A DNA stretch of 64,000 nucleotides from Flavobacterium tyrosinilyticum (GCF_023656565.1 NZ_JAMOKG010000001.1:688456-752455), one strand, 5' to 3'; shown: positions 26,212 to 35,876, counted from the first letter of the stretch. The notes: generated by a model not told the origin, from the sequence alone. Numbers and translations are program-made.

Positions 26212-26240
26212 ATCCCCTTCTGTAAAACACAAAGGGGACT
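26212..26240 (-). terminator. Terminator of thioredoxin-like paralogue 2
   Basis: A 7-bp stem (TCCCCTT with AAGGGGA) lies 38 nt after the stop on the minus strand and is followed by a T-run, so each of these paralogues has its own end. Confidence 0.6.
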
Positions 26241-26277
26241 AAAAAAAATTAAAATAAAAGTCGAATGAAATCGTTTA

Positions 26278-26730
26278 CTATTCTGCTGGATGTAAAATTG
26301 CATTTGATTCTGCAATCCAAGCTTTCGCTCCTCCAGGTTTATAGGCTATTTTTCCTAAGGCACTAAATGTAGTCTTGTTTTTTCTTACCGACGCCATTGC
26401 AAAGCATACTTCTGGAAGATCTTGAACTCCAAATGCATTTTTTAATTTCACATTTTGTTCACGATCGCTATCTGAAGCATTCATATCAGACAAATCTAAT
26501 TTTACTAAGACCACATTGTCACGTGACCATACAGCAAAATCGGGCGTTTTAAAGATTTCGTTTTGAAGATTTTCTGGTACACCTGAGGCAGTGAATAAAA
26601 TCAGCATTGGTTTTTTCTGGTCATTACTTATAGCAATAGCATCTGTCATGTTTGTTCTCCATGCTAAGTTTTGTGCTTGCGCCATAAATGAACCTAAAAA
26701 AAATAGTAGGATAAGTAATTTTTTAGTCAT
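26278..26730 (-). CDS. Thioredoxin-like protein without CxxC, paralogue 2
   Basis: A 150-residue exported protein (signal peptide ending FMAQAQ). It is the closest relative of the downstream neighbour: WRTNMTDAIAISNDQKKPML, ILFTASGVPENLQNEIF, VVLVKLDLSDM, FGVQDLPEVCF. The CxxC site is replaced by SGVP, and again there is a Cys after the cis-Pro. A -7-like TAATTTCG lies upstream. The ends of both genes carry a near-identical short stretch (KKLLILLFFLG against KKLLILLFILS), which points to recent duplication. Confidence 0.85.
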   Translation of the reverse strand: MTKKLLILLFFLGSFMAQAQNLAWRTNMTDAIAISNDQKKPMLILFTASGVPENLQNEIFKTPDFAVWSRDNVVLVKLDLSDMNASDSDREQNVKLKNAFGVQDLPEVCFAMASVRKNKTTFSALGKIAYKPGGAKAWIAESNAILHPAE

Positions 26731-26893
26731 ACAAATTGGTTTTGGTTAGATTAGCAAGACGAAATTAACATTATATTTTAGTTATCCAAATTTTATTAGC
26801 ACAAAAAATACATTATATGTTTTTTTAAACGTAATAAAATAAATAATACTCAATTCGCATAGATTTTGTAAAGAATTTTTCCTACTAAACAAA

Positions 26894-26924
26894 AAAAGGT
26901 CCCTTACAGTGTAAGAGACCTTTT
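26894..26924 (-). terminator. Terminator of the CxxC thioredoxin-like gene
   Basis: A 15-bp arm pair with one mismatch (AAAAGGTCCCTTACA against its partner) lies 20 nt after the stop on the minus strand and is followed by a T-run. Confidence 0.75.
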
Positions 26925-26944
26925 GATATTTTTTTATTCTAAAT

Positions 26945-27412
26945 TTATAATTTCTTCGGATGCACTATTCCTTCTGCAACATTTAACCAAGCAGATGGAC
27001 CACCGGCAACATATCCCGTTTTACCAAGACCTTTAAAATTAACTCTTCCGTCTTTTGTTTCTGCACTTGTAAAGAAAACAGTTGGAAACCCTTGAATACC
27101 GAAAGCTTGCTGTAATTCATTGTTTTGACTTTTAAGCTCTGGCGTTTGTGCAACAGCTCTAGGATAATCTAATTCTACTAGAACTACATTATCTGTCGCC
27201 CACTTTTTAAATTCAGCAGTTTTTAAAACTTCATTTTGCAAACGAATACACCAACCACACCAATCACTGCCAGTAAAAAACATTAGCATAGGCTTTTGTT
27301 CTTTGTTACTTATAGTAATGGCTTCTCTAACATCTGTATACCATTTTAATTCTTGTGCCTGAATATTTGCGGCACCAATTAAAAACAAAGCGATGAGTAG
27401 TATTTTTTTCAT
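26945..27412 (-). CDS. Exported thioredoxin-family protein with CGWC
   Basis: A 155-residue exported protein (signal peptide ending ANIQAQ) with a complete thioredoxin active site: FTGSDWCGWCIRLQNEVL, and the cis-Pro motif GIQGFPTVFF. It should act as a periplasmic thiol reductase or isomerase. It is the intact member of a three-gene family; the two downstream copies have lost the Cys pair. It lies 47 nt after the second POT transporter on the same strand and has a possible -7 box (TAAATTTG at 27429-27436). Confidence 0.93.
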   Translation of the reverse strand: MKKILLIALFLIGAANIQAQELKWYTDVREAITISNKEQKPMLMFFTGSDWCGWCIRLQNEVLKTAEFKKWATDNVVLVELDYPRAVAQTPELKSQNNELQQAFGIQGFPTVFFTSAETKDGRVNFKGLGKTGYVAGGPSAWLNVAEGIVHPKKL

Positions 27413-27459
27413 AACGAGGAATTTTATGCAAATTTATGCAAAAAGTTATTATAATATAA

Positions 27460-28944
27460 TTATTTAACTTCCTGCATTAATCTTCTGATTAGCGGGGTAG
27501 CCACAATTAAAACAACTCCCGCAATTAAAGAATACAATGCTAATTGATAATATCCGTCTGTATAAGCAATAAGTTTAGACATTAATGTAGTTCCAGTGTT
27601 GGCATCAGATATTTCAGCTCCCAATTTCCCGGCAGCAAACTGCCCGAATGCACTAGATAAGAACCATAATCCCATCATCATTCCGAACAATCGTTTAGGA
27701 GATAATTTGGTAATTACCGACATTCCGATTGGACCAATACACAACTCCCCAAGCGTATAAACAAGATATCCTAAAGCAAAAACATCAAGAGAACTTAATC
27801 CATCTGCATCTACAAAAAATCTAGCAGAGTAAAAGATAAAGAAACCTGCCGCAAGAAGAATAAATGACAAACCAAACTTAATAACAGTATTAGGTTCAAT
27901 TTTTCGTTTAGCCATTAATATCCATAACAAACCTACCAATGGACTAAAAATAACAACATACAAGGAGTTGATACTATTATTTACCACATTTGGATCAATA
28001 TGAAAAAACAACAACTTGTTCGATAAATTGTCTTTTGCAAACAAAGACAATGAACCTCCAGATTGTTCCGAGATGGCCATAAACATAAAGTATCCAAAAA
28101 TGAATACAAATGCAGCTAAAAGTTTTCTCTGCTGTTTTCCATCTTTTAACATTATCAATTCATATGCAAAATATCCTAATGCCACTACTCCCATAGTATA
28201 CATAAAGTACTCTGTAAAATCAGAATTGATAACCATTATATAAACTAGTGGAATTACAACAAAAGAACCTACATAAACTGCAGTTTCATAAAGATTACGT
28301 TTTTTAGGCGCATGGTTTTCTAATGGAGAATTTCCAATTGGCGCAAGATGCTTTTTCGTTAAAAGAAAAGTAATAACTCCAATTATCATCACAATTGCCG
28401 CAGAAAGAAAACAAAGACTCCAAGAATAGTTCTTTCCTAAATAAATAGGAATTGCACCACCAAGCATTCCTCCAATATTAATTCCTGCATAAAACAATCC
28501 GTAACCAGCATCTCGACGGCCGTCACTTTCGTGATACAACTCTCCTACCATTGAAGATACGTTCGGCTTAAAAAAACCTGTTCCAATAATAGAAAGTGTT
28601 ATTCCGTAGTAAAAGAAATCATGCGGAGAAGCTGCAATAAGCAAGTTACCCAAAATCATGACAATTCCTCCAAAAAGAAGCGATTTCTTAAAACCTAGTA
28701 TCTTATCAGCAAAAATTCCACCGATAAAAGTAAATGCATATACAAAAGCCTGAATTGCTCCATATTGCAAATTTGCTTTTCCTTCTACTAGCCCTAATTG
28801 GTCTACCATAAAAAAAGCTAAAACCCCTCTCATTCCGTAGAAACAAAAACGCTCCCACATTTCAACCAAAAACAAGTACCACAATTGTTTTGGGTACTTG
28901 CCTTTAAAATTTTGAATTTCTTCTAAAGTAATATTGTTTTCCAT
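27460..28944 (-). CDS. POT-family peptide transporter (second copy)
   Basis: A 494-residue inner-membrane transporter of the proton-dependent oligopeptide family. The N-terminal signature is YPKQLWYLFLVEMWERFCFY (the ExxERF motif) with GMRGVLAFF; FYAGINIGGMLGGAIP is a second conserved helix. It has 12 or more membrane helices and imports di- or tripeptides with protons. It follows the first POT gene by 3 nt, so both are in one transcript with the DPP-IV-like peptidase. The two transporters differ clearly, so substrate preference may differ. Confidence 0.95.
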   Translation of the reverse strand: MENNITLEEIQNFKGKYPKQLWYLFLVEMWERFCFYGMRGVLAFFMVDQLGLVEGKANLQYGAIQAFVYAFTFIGGIFADKILGFKKSLLFGGIVMILGNLLIAASPHDFFYYGITLSIIGTGFFKPNVSSMVGELYHESDGRRDAGYGLFYAGINIGGMLGGAIPIYLGKNYSWSLCFLSAAIVMIIGVITFLLTKKHLAPIGNSPLENHAPKKRNLYETAVYVGSFVVIPLVYIMVINSDFTEYFMYTMGVVALGYFAYELIMLKDGKQQRKLLAAFVFIFGYFMFMAISEQSGGSLSLFAKDNLSNKLLFFHIDPNVVNNSINSLYVVIFSPLVGLLWILMAKRKIEPNTVIKFGLSFILLAAGFFIFYSARFFVDADGLSSLDVFALGYLVYTLGELCIGPIGMSVITKLSPKRLFGMMMGLWFLSSAFGQFAAGKLGAEISDANTGTTLMSKLIAYTDGYYQLALYSLIAGVVLIVATPLIRRLMQEVK

Positions 28945-28947
28945 TTT

Positions 28948-30633
28948 TTATCTAACACCGTGCATTAATTTTTTCAATAGTGGTGTTAAAGCAAATAATA
29001 AAATTGCAGCAATACCAGTTAGGACAACAAATACCATAAAGAATTCATATAAGTTATGGATTTCAAATCCTGCAAAAATTGGGTTTTGCGCACTAATTTG
29101 ATGATGATCCAACAAAGCCAATTGGTCTGCTGAAAGTGTTATTTTTTTATCTAAAACTGCCTGAAGATCAATTCCTAATTCTTTTGCTTTTGCAAATTTA
29201 TCACCAGTTGCTGGCAAGATAGAACCTAAAGTTCCTCCTAAAGCGTAACCTGATGCATTAGACAAGAAGAATACCCCGTATAATAATGATGCAAAACGTT
29301 TTGGAGATAATTTACCTACCAATGACAAACCAATTGGAGACAAACATAACTCTGCACATGTATTTAAGAAATACAATAAGATTAACCATTTAACTAGCAA
29401 TAAACCAGAAGTTCCGATATAAGATACCTGAGTAGCAATCATAAAGAAGCTGATCGAAATGATCACTAAACCTGCAGCCAGTTTTACTGGAGAAATCGGC
29501 TCTTTCCCTTTAGCTCTCAAAGTATCCCAAAGAATACTGAAAGGAACCGCTAAAAACACTACAAACATTCCGTTAAAAATTTGAACCATCGATGGTGGCA
29601 TTGCCCAACCAAAGAAATGTCTGTCTGTTTGGTTATCTGCAATAAAAGTTAAAGATGAACCTGCCTGCTCAAATGCCGCCCAGAAGAAAATAATAAAGAA
29701 CGATACGATATAGATTACAATAATTCTATCTCTTTCAATTTTAGTTAAAGAAGTATCAGATATAATTAATCCTGCCAAAGCCAAACCACTTGAGTAAATC
29801 AAAGTATAGATCAAATTCTGACCTACAACATAATGAAAAAAGAATCCTAAAGCAATAAATGCTACTCCTGCCATAGCAAGCGCTTTATTTGAAAAGTTTG
29901 CTTTCTGAGCTTCTCCTTCTTCAAAATCTGAAGCATCATTTTTAGAAGGAAGTCCTCCTAATGGTTTTCCTTCTGGAGAAACCACATATTTATTTTTTAA
30001 GAAATAGAATAAAATTGTCCCTAACAACATAGCTACAGAAGCTGCCATGAATCCCCATCTAAAAGCGTGGATATCTCTAATTCCACCTGCATCTTTAACA
30101 TCTCCTAACAAAGGACAGATAGACTGACCTAAGAATGCTCCGATGTTAATTCCCATATAGAAAATAGTAAATGCACTATCTAATTTTGTTTTTTCTTGTT
30201 TTGGATACAAACTTCCAACCATACTAGAAATATTTGGTTTAAAGAATCCGTTACCAAAAACAATTACACCCAATGCAGAGTACATAACGATTTTTGCCAA
30301 GTCTAAATTAGACTCAAAAATACTTCCGCTGGTGAACAAAAGCATTTGTCCTATTGCCATTAATAACCCTCCTAATAAGATACAATTTCTGTTTCCTAAA
30401 TAGCGGTCAGCAACAAAACCTCCTAACATTGGAGTCAAATAACAAAGCCCAAGGAAACCTCCGTAAATTAAAGAAGCTTCTTCTTCCTTCATTAATAATG
30501 AATTCACAAGGAATAAAGTTAATAAAGCTCGCATTCCATAAAAATTGAATCGCTCCCACATCTCCGTTCCAAACAATACCCAAAGCCCTTTTGGATGCGC
30601 GGTTTTTACTTGTGTTTCTCCCATATTATTCAT
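28948..30633 (-). CDS. POT-family peptide transporter (first copy)
   Basis: A 561-residue inner-membrane oligopeptide transporter with HPKGLWVLFGTEMWERFNFY (ExxERF motif) and FYMGINIGAFLGQSICP. It is about 65 residues longer than the second copy. An extra stretch near residues 215-240 (PEGKPLGGLPSKNDASDFEE) lies in a soluble loop, and a further hydrophilic segment near 485-515 precedes the last helix. It starts 25 nt after the peptidase gene, so peptide release and import are co-expressed. Confidence 0.95.
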   Translation of the reverse strand: MNNMGETQVKTAHPKGLWVLFGTEMWERFNFYGMRALLTLFLVNSLLMKEEEASLIYGGFLGLCYLTPMLGGFVADRYLGNRNCILLGGLLMAIGQMLLFTSGSIFESNLDLAKIVMYSALGVIVFGNGFFKPNISSMVGSLYPKQEKTKLDSAFTIFYMGINIGAFLGQSICPLLGDVKDAGGIRDIHAFRWGFMAASVAMLLGTILFYFLKNKYVVSPEGKPLGGLPSKNDASDFEEGEAQKANFSNKALAMAGVAFIALGFFFHYVVGQNLIYTLIYSSGLALAGLIISDTSLTKIERDRIIVIYIVSFFIIFFWAAFEQAGSSLTFIADNQTDRHFFGWAMPPSMVQIFNGMFVVFLAVPFSILWDTLRAKGKEPISPVKLAAGLVIISISFFMIATQVSYIGTSGLLLVKWLILLYFLNTCAELCLSPIGLSLVGKLSPKRFASLLYGVFFLSNASGYALGGTLGSILPATGDKFAKAKELGIDLQAVLDKKITLSADQLALLDHHQISAQNPIFAGFEIHNLYEFFMVFVVLTGIAAILLFALTPLLKKLMHGVR

Positions 30634-30658
30634 TATTTAATTAGGTTATGATTTAAAA

Positions 30659-32830
30659 TTATAGATTTTCTTTGATGAAATTGGTCATTTTTGTGTAAAG
30701 CTGAACTCTAGTGTTACCGCCATAAATACCGTGGTCTTTATCTGGATAAATTTGAGAATCAAACTGTTTATTAGCTTGAATTAAAGCTTCCATCATCTGC
30801 ATCGAGTTTTGAACATGAACATTGTCATCTCCAGAACCGTGAATCAATAAGAACTTACCTTTCAATTTACTAACATGATTGATTGGAGAGTTTTGATCGT
30901 ATCCGCTGGCATTCTCTTGTGGAGTCTGCATGTATCTTTCTGTATAAACGCTGTCGTAAAATCTCCAGTTGGTAACTGGCGCAACAGCAATTGCCATTTT
31001 AAACACATCGTTTCCTTGGAAAATACAGTTAGAAGCCATAAATCCACCGTAGCTCCATCCGAAGATTCCAATTCTTGAAGCATCAACGTAAGAATAAGCA
31101 CCAATTACTTTTGCAGCATCTATTTGGTCTTCAACCTCATATTTTCCTAATTCTTTTTGAGTCACTTTTTTGAAATCAGCTCCTTTATAACCTGTACCTC
31201 TTCCGTCAACACAAGCTACGATATAACCTTGCTGCGTTAATGAAAGAAACCAGTAATCATTAGAATTATTCCATTGATTCGCTACCTGCTGAGATCCTGG
31301 ACCAGAATATTGGAACATGAAAACAGGATATTTTTTTGAAGGATCAAAATCTTTTGGCTTTAAAATCCAAGCATTCAATTCATTTCCTTTTGCAGTTTTT
31401 AAAACAATAAATTCTTTTGAAGGAAGGCCATACGCTTTCAATTTATCAGCAAGAGCCTGATTGTTTTCGATAACCTGAATTTCTTTTCCAGCTTTTGCAT
31501 CATTTAAAGTATAAACCGTTGGTTGAGTAGCGCTAGAATACGTATTGATAAAGTATTGGAAATTTGGACTAAATGTAGCTTTATTTGTTCCAGTTTTCGA
31601 AGATAAACGCACTTTATTTTTTCCGTCTAAACCAATTCTGTAAAGATCTCTATTGATAGAACCATTTTCTGTAGATTGGTAGAAAATAGTTTTTGTTTTT
31701 TCATCGAAACCGTAGTATGAAACCACTTCCCAGTTTCCTTTTGTAACTTGATTTTTAAGTTTTCCGTTTTTATCATATACATAAATATGATTGAAACCGT
31801 CTTTTTCGCTTGTCCAGATAAAACTGTTATCTTTTAAGAACGTCAAATTATCATTGATATCTACGTATGCTTTATCTTTTTCATTCAAAACTACTTTTGC
31901 AGCCGCTGTGTTTCCATCAACAAACAATAAGTCTAAATTATCTTGGTGACGGTTCAAAACCTGTGCACAAAGTACATTTGCATCATTTGTCCATTGCATT
32001 CTTGCAATATAGAAATCATTATATTTTCCTAAATCTACTTTCTTAGTTGCTGCAGCAGCTACATCATAGATATGTAATGAAACTTCTGAATTTTTTTCTC
32101 CAGCTTTAGGATATTTAAAAGTCTCAATTTTTGGATATAAATCTTTATGAAAGATTGACATTGAAAACTCAGGAACTTGGCTTTCGTCAAAACGAATATA
32201 AGCTACTTTTTTACTGTCTTTACTCCAGTCAAAAGCGCGAACAAATGCAAATTCTTCTTCGTAAACCCAGTCCGTAATACCATTTATAACAGCATTTTTC
32301 TTTCCGTCAGTTGTAATAGCCGTAGATTTTTTTGAGGCTACATCGTATACATATAAGTTATTTTCTTTTGCGTAAGCGATTTTTGTTCCGTCAGGTGAGA
32401 ATGTTGGCTCTTGAATTTGAAAATCAACAAGTTTGATCAGAGATTTTGCTGCGATATCATAAAGATAGTAATCGGCAGTAAAAGAGTGACGGAAGATTTT
32501 AGAAGAATGACAAGCAATTAAGATCTTTTTTTCAGAAGCATCAAAAGTATAGCTGTTAATTCCGTCGGCAAGTTCTTTATGGTTCTTAGTATCAATAAGA
32601 TTGGATACTTTTTTCAGGGTAGCAAAATCGTATAAATCAATCTGCATACTTCTGCTCGCTTGGTCAATATTTAAAACAGTATATTGATTTGTATTTTTCA
32701 GCGATTGTAGTTCATCCATTCCTTTAGCCCGGAAAGTACCGCTAAAAACATTTTCGACAGTTATTTTCTGCTGCCCAAAAACAACCGCAGTTAAGAATAA
32801 AAGTACTGCAGTAAATTTGCTTGTATTCAT
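30659..32830 (-). CDS. Dipeptidyl peptidase IV-type serine peptidase (S9B)
   Basis: A 723-residue exported enzyme (signal peptide MNTSKFTAVLLFLTAVVFGQ). A beta-propeller domain with the Glu-Glu motif WVYEEEFAFVRAF, which holds the free N-terminus of the peptide, is followed by the alpha/beta-hydrolase domain. The catalytic triad is Ser593 (GWSYGG), Asp668 (GSGDD) and His700 (DHGIYGG), in the spacing of human DPP-IV. It removes dipeptides from peptides with Pro or Ala in second position in the periplasm. The first gene of a peptide-use operon with two POT transporters. Confidence 0.95.
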   Translation of the reverse strand: MNTSKFTAVLLFLTAVVFGQQKITVENVFSGTFRAKGMDELQSLKNTNQYTVLNIDQASRSMQIDLYDFATLKKVSNLIDTKNHKELADGINSYTFDASEKKILIACHSSKIFRHSFTADYYLYDIAAKSLIKLVDFQIQEPTFSPDGTKIAYAKENNLYVYDVASKKSTAITTDGKKNAVINGITDWVYEEEFAFVRAFDWSKDSKKVAYIRFDESQVPEFSMSIFHKDLYPKIETFKYPKAGEKNSEVSLHIYDVAAAATKKVDLGKYNDFYIARMQWTNDANVLCAQVLNRHQDNLDLLFVDGNTAAAKVVLNEKDKAYVDINDNLTFLKDNSFIWTSEKDGFNHIYVYDKNGKLKNQVTKGNWEVVSYYGFDEKTKTIFYQSTENGSINRDLYRIGLDGKNKVRLSSKTGTNKATFSPNFQYFINTYSSATQPTVYTLNDAKAGKEIQVIENNQALADKLKAYGLPSKEFIVLKTAKGNELNAWILKPKDFDPSKKYPVFMFQYSGPGSQQVANQWNNSNDYWFLSLTQQGYIVACVDGRGTGYKGADFKKVTQKELGKYEVEDQIDAAKVIGAYSYVDASRIGIFGWSYGGFMASNCIFQGNDVFKMAIAVAPVTNWRFYDSVYTERYMQTPQENASGYDQNSPINHVSKLKGKFLLIHGSGDDNVHVQNSMQMMEALIQANKQFDSQIYPDKDHGIYGGNTRVQLYTKMTNFIKENL

Positions 32831-32949
32831 TAGAATTATTTTAAATATAAAAAGAGCCCAATTTTAGTAAAAAAAATAAACATAATACACATTTTAAGTG
32901 TTAAATGTTAAAAAAAATAACGATTGCGTACTTTCATGTCTGAAATAGA

Positions 32950-32981
32950 TTGCAATCAAAACTCTTAAAATAGTATCTTTG
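32950..32981 (+). promoter_or_regulatory. HMG-CoA reductase promoter
   Basis: TTG (32950-32952), a 21-nt spacer and TATCTTTG (32974-32981) match the consensus. The last base coincides with a GTG codon in frame with the gene, which shows that this GTG is promoter DNA and not the start. Confidence 0.65.
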
Positions 32982-33010
32982 TGCATACAATATTATTTAA
33001 TACATTGAGA

Positions 33011-34324
33011 ATGAACAACGCTGTTGCCGGATTTTCTAAATTATCCAAAAAAGAAAAAATTAACTGGATTGCAAATGAATATTTTTCAAATCCTGAAGAG
33101 GCACAAAATATTATAAGAAATTACTGGAATTCAGACGAAAAGCTTCAGCAGCTTCATGACGAATTTATAGAAAACACCATTACAAACCTTTATATTCCAC
33201 TTGGAGTTGCTCCTAACTTTTTGATTAACGGAAAATACAAAACAATTCCGATGGCAATTGAAGAAAGTTCTGTAGTGGCAGCAGCTTCTAAAGCTGCAAA
33301 ATACTGGTCGACAAGAGGCGGATTTAAAGCTACTATTATCAATACTGAAAAAATTGGCCAGGTGCATTTTACTTACAGCGGAGATGCAGAAAAACTAACT
33401 CAGTTTTTCGATCAATTAAAGCCAAAATTCTTTTCAGAAACGCAAAGCATTACCAAAAACATGCAGCAGCGTGGCGGAGGAATTTTAGACATTAAACTAA
33501 AAGATAAAAGAAGTTTACTTGAAAACTACTATCAGCTTCATGCTACTTTTGAAACCAAAGACAGCATGGGCGCAAATTTTATAAACTCTTGTTTAGAGCA
33601 ATTTGCTACAACTTTAAAAGAAGAAGCTCAAAATTCTGACTTATGCCAAAATGATGAAAAGCTCGAAGTCATAATGAGTATTCTTTCTAATTACGTGCCT
33701 CATTGCCTAGTGAGAGCAGAAGTTTCTTGCCCAATTGAAGAATTGGCAGAAAAACACATCACCAATCCTCAAGAGTTTGCTGAACGTTTTGTGCAAGCTG
33801 TTCAAATTGCAGAAGTAGAACCTTTTAGAGCAGTTACCCATAACAAAGGCATCATGAATGGTGTCGATGCTGTAATTCTGGCAACAGGAAACGATTTTAG
33901 AGCCGTAGAAGCTGGCGTCCACGCTTATGCATCCCGAAATGGTCAATACGCGAGTTTATCTCACGCCAAAATCGAAGACGGAATCTTTACTTTTTGGCTT
34001 GAAATTCCGCTTGCAGTTGGCACTGTTGGTGGCTTAACTTCTTTACATCCATTAGTAAAATTGTGCTTAGAAATTTTAGAAAAACCATCCGCACCAGAAT
34101 TAATGCAGATTGTTGCAGTTGCAGGTTTAGCACAAAATTTTGCCGCATTGCGCTCGCTAACCACAACTGGAATTCAGGAAGGCCATATGAAAATGCACCT
34201 TAACAACATCATCAATCAATTTGAAGCTACCGATGAAGAGCGTCATTTAATTAAAACACACTTCAAAAAAACAGCTGTTTCTCATAGCGCTGTGGTAGAA
34301 TTTATTGAAAACTTAAGAAAATAA
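33011..34324 (+). CDS. mvaA: Hydroxymethylglutaryl-CoA reductase, class II type
   Basis: A 437-residue enzyme that makes or uses mevalonate and NAD(P). Visible motifs: MNNAVAGFSKLSKKEKI, VPLGVAPNF-like (IPLGVAPNFLING), AEVSCPIEELAEKH, HNKGIMNGVDAVILATGNDF with the catalytic Lys, GGLTSLHPLVK and GHMKMH with the catalytic His. ATG at 33011 is chosen because the upstream GTG lies in the promoter. Class II enzymes are often degradative, but in Flavobacteria this one is taken as the entry to the mevalonate pathway. The GHMP kinase gene follows. Confidence 0.95.
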   Translation: MNNAVAGFSKLSKKEKINWIANEYFSNPEEAQNIIRNYWNSDEKLQQLHDEFIENTITNLYIPLGVAPNFLINGKYKTIPMAIEESSVVAAASKAAKYWSTRGGFKATIINTEKIGQVHFTYSGDAEKLTQFFDQLKPKFFSETQSITKNMQQRGGGILDIKLKDKRSLLENYYQLHATFETKDSMGANFINSCLEQFATTLKEEAQNSDLCQNDEKLEVIMSILSNYVPHCLVRAEVSCPIEELAEKHITNPQEFAERFVQAVQIAEVEPFRAVTHNKGIMNGVDAVILATGNDFRAVEAGVHAYASRNGQYASLSHAKIEDGIFTFWLEIPLAVGTVGGLTSLHPLVKLCLEILEKPSAPELMQIVAVAGLAQNFAALRSLTTTGIQEGHMKMHLNNIINQFEATDEERHLIKTHFKKTAVSHSAVVEFIENLRK

Positions 34325-34333
34325 CAGAAATTG

Positions 34334-34420
34334 CAAATTTCAATATTTTAAATTCCAAATTCCAATGTTAGTTCTTGGAATTTGGAGTTTGGGATTTTGA
34401 ATTTAAGATTTAGAATTTAT
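34334..34420. repeat. AATTCCAA-rich dispersed repeat, second copy
   Basis: AAATTTCAATATTTTA followed by AATTCCAAATTCCAA and, after TGTTAGTTC, by TTGGAATTTGGAGTTTGGG. It matches the block at 15245-15315 closely over the first 30 bases and can fold on itself. It lies between mvaA and the GHMP kinase gene. Confidence 0.6.
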
Positions 34421-34434
34421 ATAATAAAACAAGT

Positions 34435-35343
34435 ATGTCAACAACCTTTTATAGTAACGGAAAACTTTTTATAGCTGGAGAATATCTGGTTTTAGATGGA
34501 GCAGATGCTTTTGCGTTGCCTACAAAATTTGGTCAGGATTTAGTGATTGAAGATTCAGAAGACAAACAAATCGAATGGAAAAGTTATGATTACGACAAAC
34601 ACTTATGGTTTGAAGAGACTATTTCATTTGACGAAGTAATAAAAGGTTTAGACTCTCAAATTGATACGGTAAAATCGACTTTAGTCAACATTCTGCATGA
34701 AGCTTATATCTTAAACCCAAAGTTTATTGATAACGCAACAGGCTATAAAGTAAGCACGCATTTGAGTTTTCCAAAAAATTGGGGATTAGGAACTTCTTCT
34801 ACTCTTATAAATAATATTGCACAGTGGACTGAAATTAATGCTTTCACCCTATTAAATAATAGTTTTGGCGGAAGCGGTTATGATATTGCGTGCGCACAAA
34901 ACGACACCCCTGTTTTATACAGAATAAAAGATAATTTTGTACAACAAGTTGAATTTAACCCAGACTTTAAGGAGCATATCTATTTTGTTTACTTGAATAA
35001 AAAACAAAATAGCAAATCTGCTATTTTCTCATACAACAACCACAAAAATAATCATTTAGCAGACAGAGTTGCAGAAAACAATAAAATCACAAATGCGATT
35101 CTTCATGCTCAAACCTTAAAAGATTTTGCTTCTGCAGTTCAGAAACACGAAATTCATTTGAGCAAAATCTTAGAAATGCAAACTATAAAAGAAGCTATTT
35201 TTCCTGATTTTAATGGTGTCATTAAAAGTCTAGGAGCTTGGGGCGGCGATTTTGTTATGGTAGTTTCTAAAGAAAATCCGAAAGACTATTTCTTTAATAA
35301 AGGATATGAGACGATTTTGACTTATGAAGAAATGATTTTATAA
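34435..35343 (+). CDS. GHMP kinase of the mevalonate pathway
   Basis: A 302-residue cytoplasmic kinase. The N-terminal GKLFIAGEYLVLDGADAFALP is the usual first strand of mevalonate or phosphomevalonate kinases, and NWGLGTSSTL is the GHMP phosphate loop. The motif SGYDIACA, with the Asp that acts as base, and the GAWGGDF turn near the C-terminus complete the family layout. Whether it acts on mevalonate or phosphomevalonate cannot be told from sequence. Its place after mvaA supports a mevalonate route to isoprenoids. Confidence 0.88.
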   Translation: MSTTFYSNGKLFIAGEYLVLDGADAFALPTKFGQDLVIEDSEDKQIEWKSYDYDKHLWFEETISFDEVIKGLDSQIDTVKSTLVNILHEAYILNPKFIDNATGYKVSTHLSFPKNWGLGTSSTLINNIAQWTEINAFTLLNNSFGGSGYDIACAQNDTPVLYRIKDNFVQQVEFNPDFKEHIYFVYLNKKQNSKSAIFSYNNHKNNHLADRVAENNKITNAILHAQTLKDFASAVQKHEIHLSKILEMQTIKEAIFPDFNGVIKSLGAWGGDFVMVVSKENPKDYFFNKGYETILTYEEMIL

Positions 35344-35363
35344 ATCAATTTTGAAAAAAGACA

Positions 35364-35807
35364 TTAATTAGCCTTTTTAGTGCTTTTAACGTGCTTGGTC
35401 TCCAAACGACGAACAGCTTTACTTTCTTGCTCATTAGACTCTATAAGTCTATTATGCAAGCGCTCAGCCATTTTTTCGATACTGCTTGTAATAGAATCGT
35501 AAACCACTTCCATTCGGCGGTGTTTCTCCTCTTTTACTGCTCTTAGAACATCTTCTACAAAAACTTTATCATATTTTTCGGCAACAGAATCATGTGTATT
35601 GGTCAATCTGATCACATAATCGTTACTCAAAATAGTAACTTTAAAATGCTGTTCTTCATTACTCAAATAATACTTCCCACCCAATTCATCAACATTGATG
35701 TCGGTGCTGCCCACTTTTAAAAGCTCGATAATAATCCCATAAATATGACTCTCTATTTTGGTGTATACTCTCGGCTTCTTTCTAAAAAAATTAAAAGTAA
35801 AAAACAT
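35364..35807 (-). CDS. Hypothetical protein of flavobacterial type
   Basis: A 147-residue protein that I do not recognise. After a short N-terminus (MFFTFNFFRKKPRVYTKIES) it has a mixed beta-alpha region (IYGIIIELLKVGSTDIN, HFKVTILSNDYVIRLTN) and a long, highly charged C-terminal helix (HRRMEVVYDSITSSIEKMAERLHNRL...) suited to coiled-coil contacts. The frame is open to 35933, but a promoter at 35877-35907 lies inside that extension, so ATG at 35807 is chosen. It is convergent with the GHMP kinase gene. Confidence 0.6.
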   Translation of the reverse strand: MFFTFNFFRKKPRVYTKIESHIYGIIIELLKVGSTDINVDELGGKYYLSNEEQHFKVTILSNDYVIRLTNTHDSVAEKYDKVFVEDVLRAVKEEKHRRMEVVYDSITSSIEKMAERLHNRLIESNEQESKAVRRLETKHVKSTKKAN

Positions 35808-35876
35808 TAAATGATCAATTATTAAGGATATTGCTTTTGGTTTTGAATTCTTTCTTTTTTCATTTCCAGCAAAAGC

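Noticed and set aside
32981..33010. GTG start that would lengthen HMG-CoA reductase by 10 residues
   Set aside because: The GTG overlaps the -7 box TATCTTTG of a good promoter, so it is not transcribed as coding RNA.
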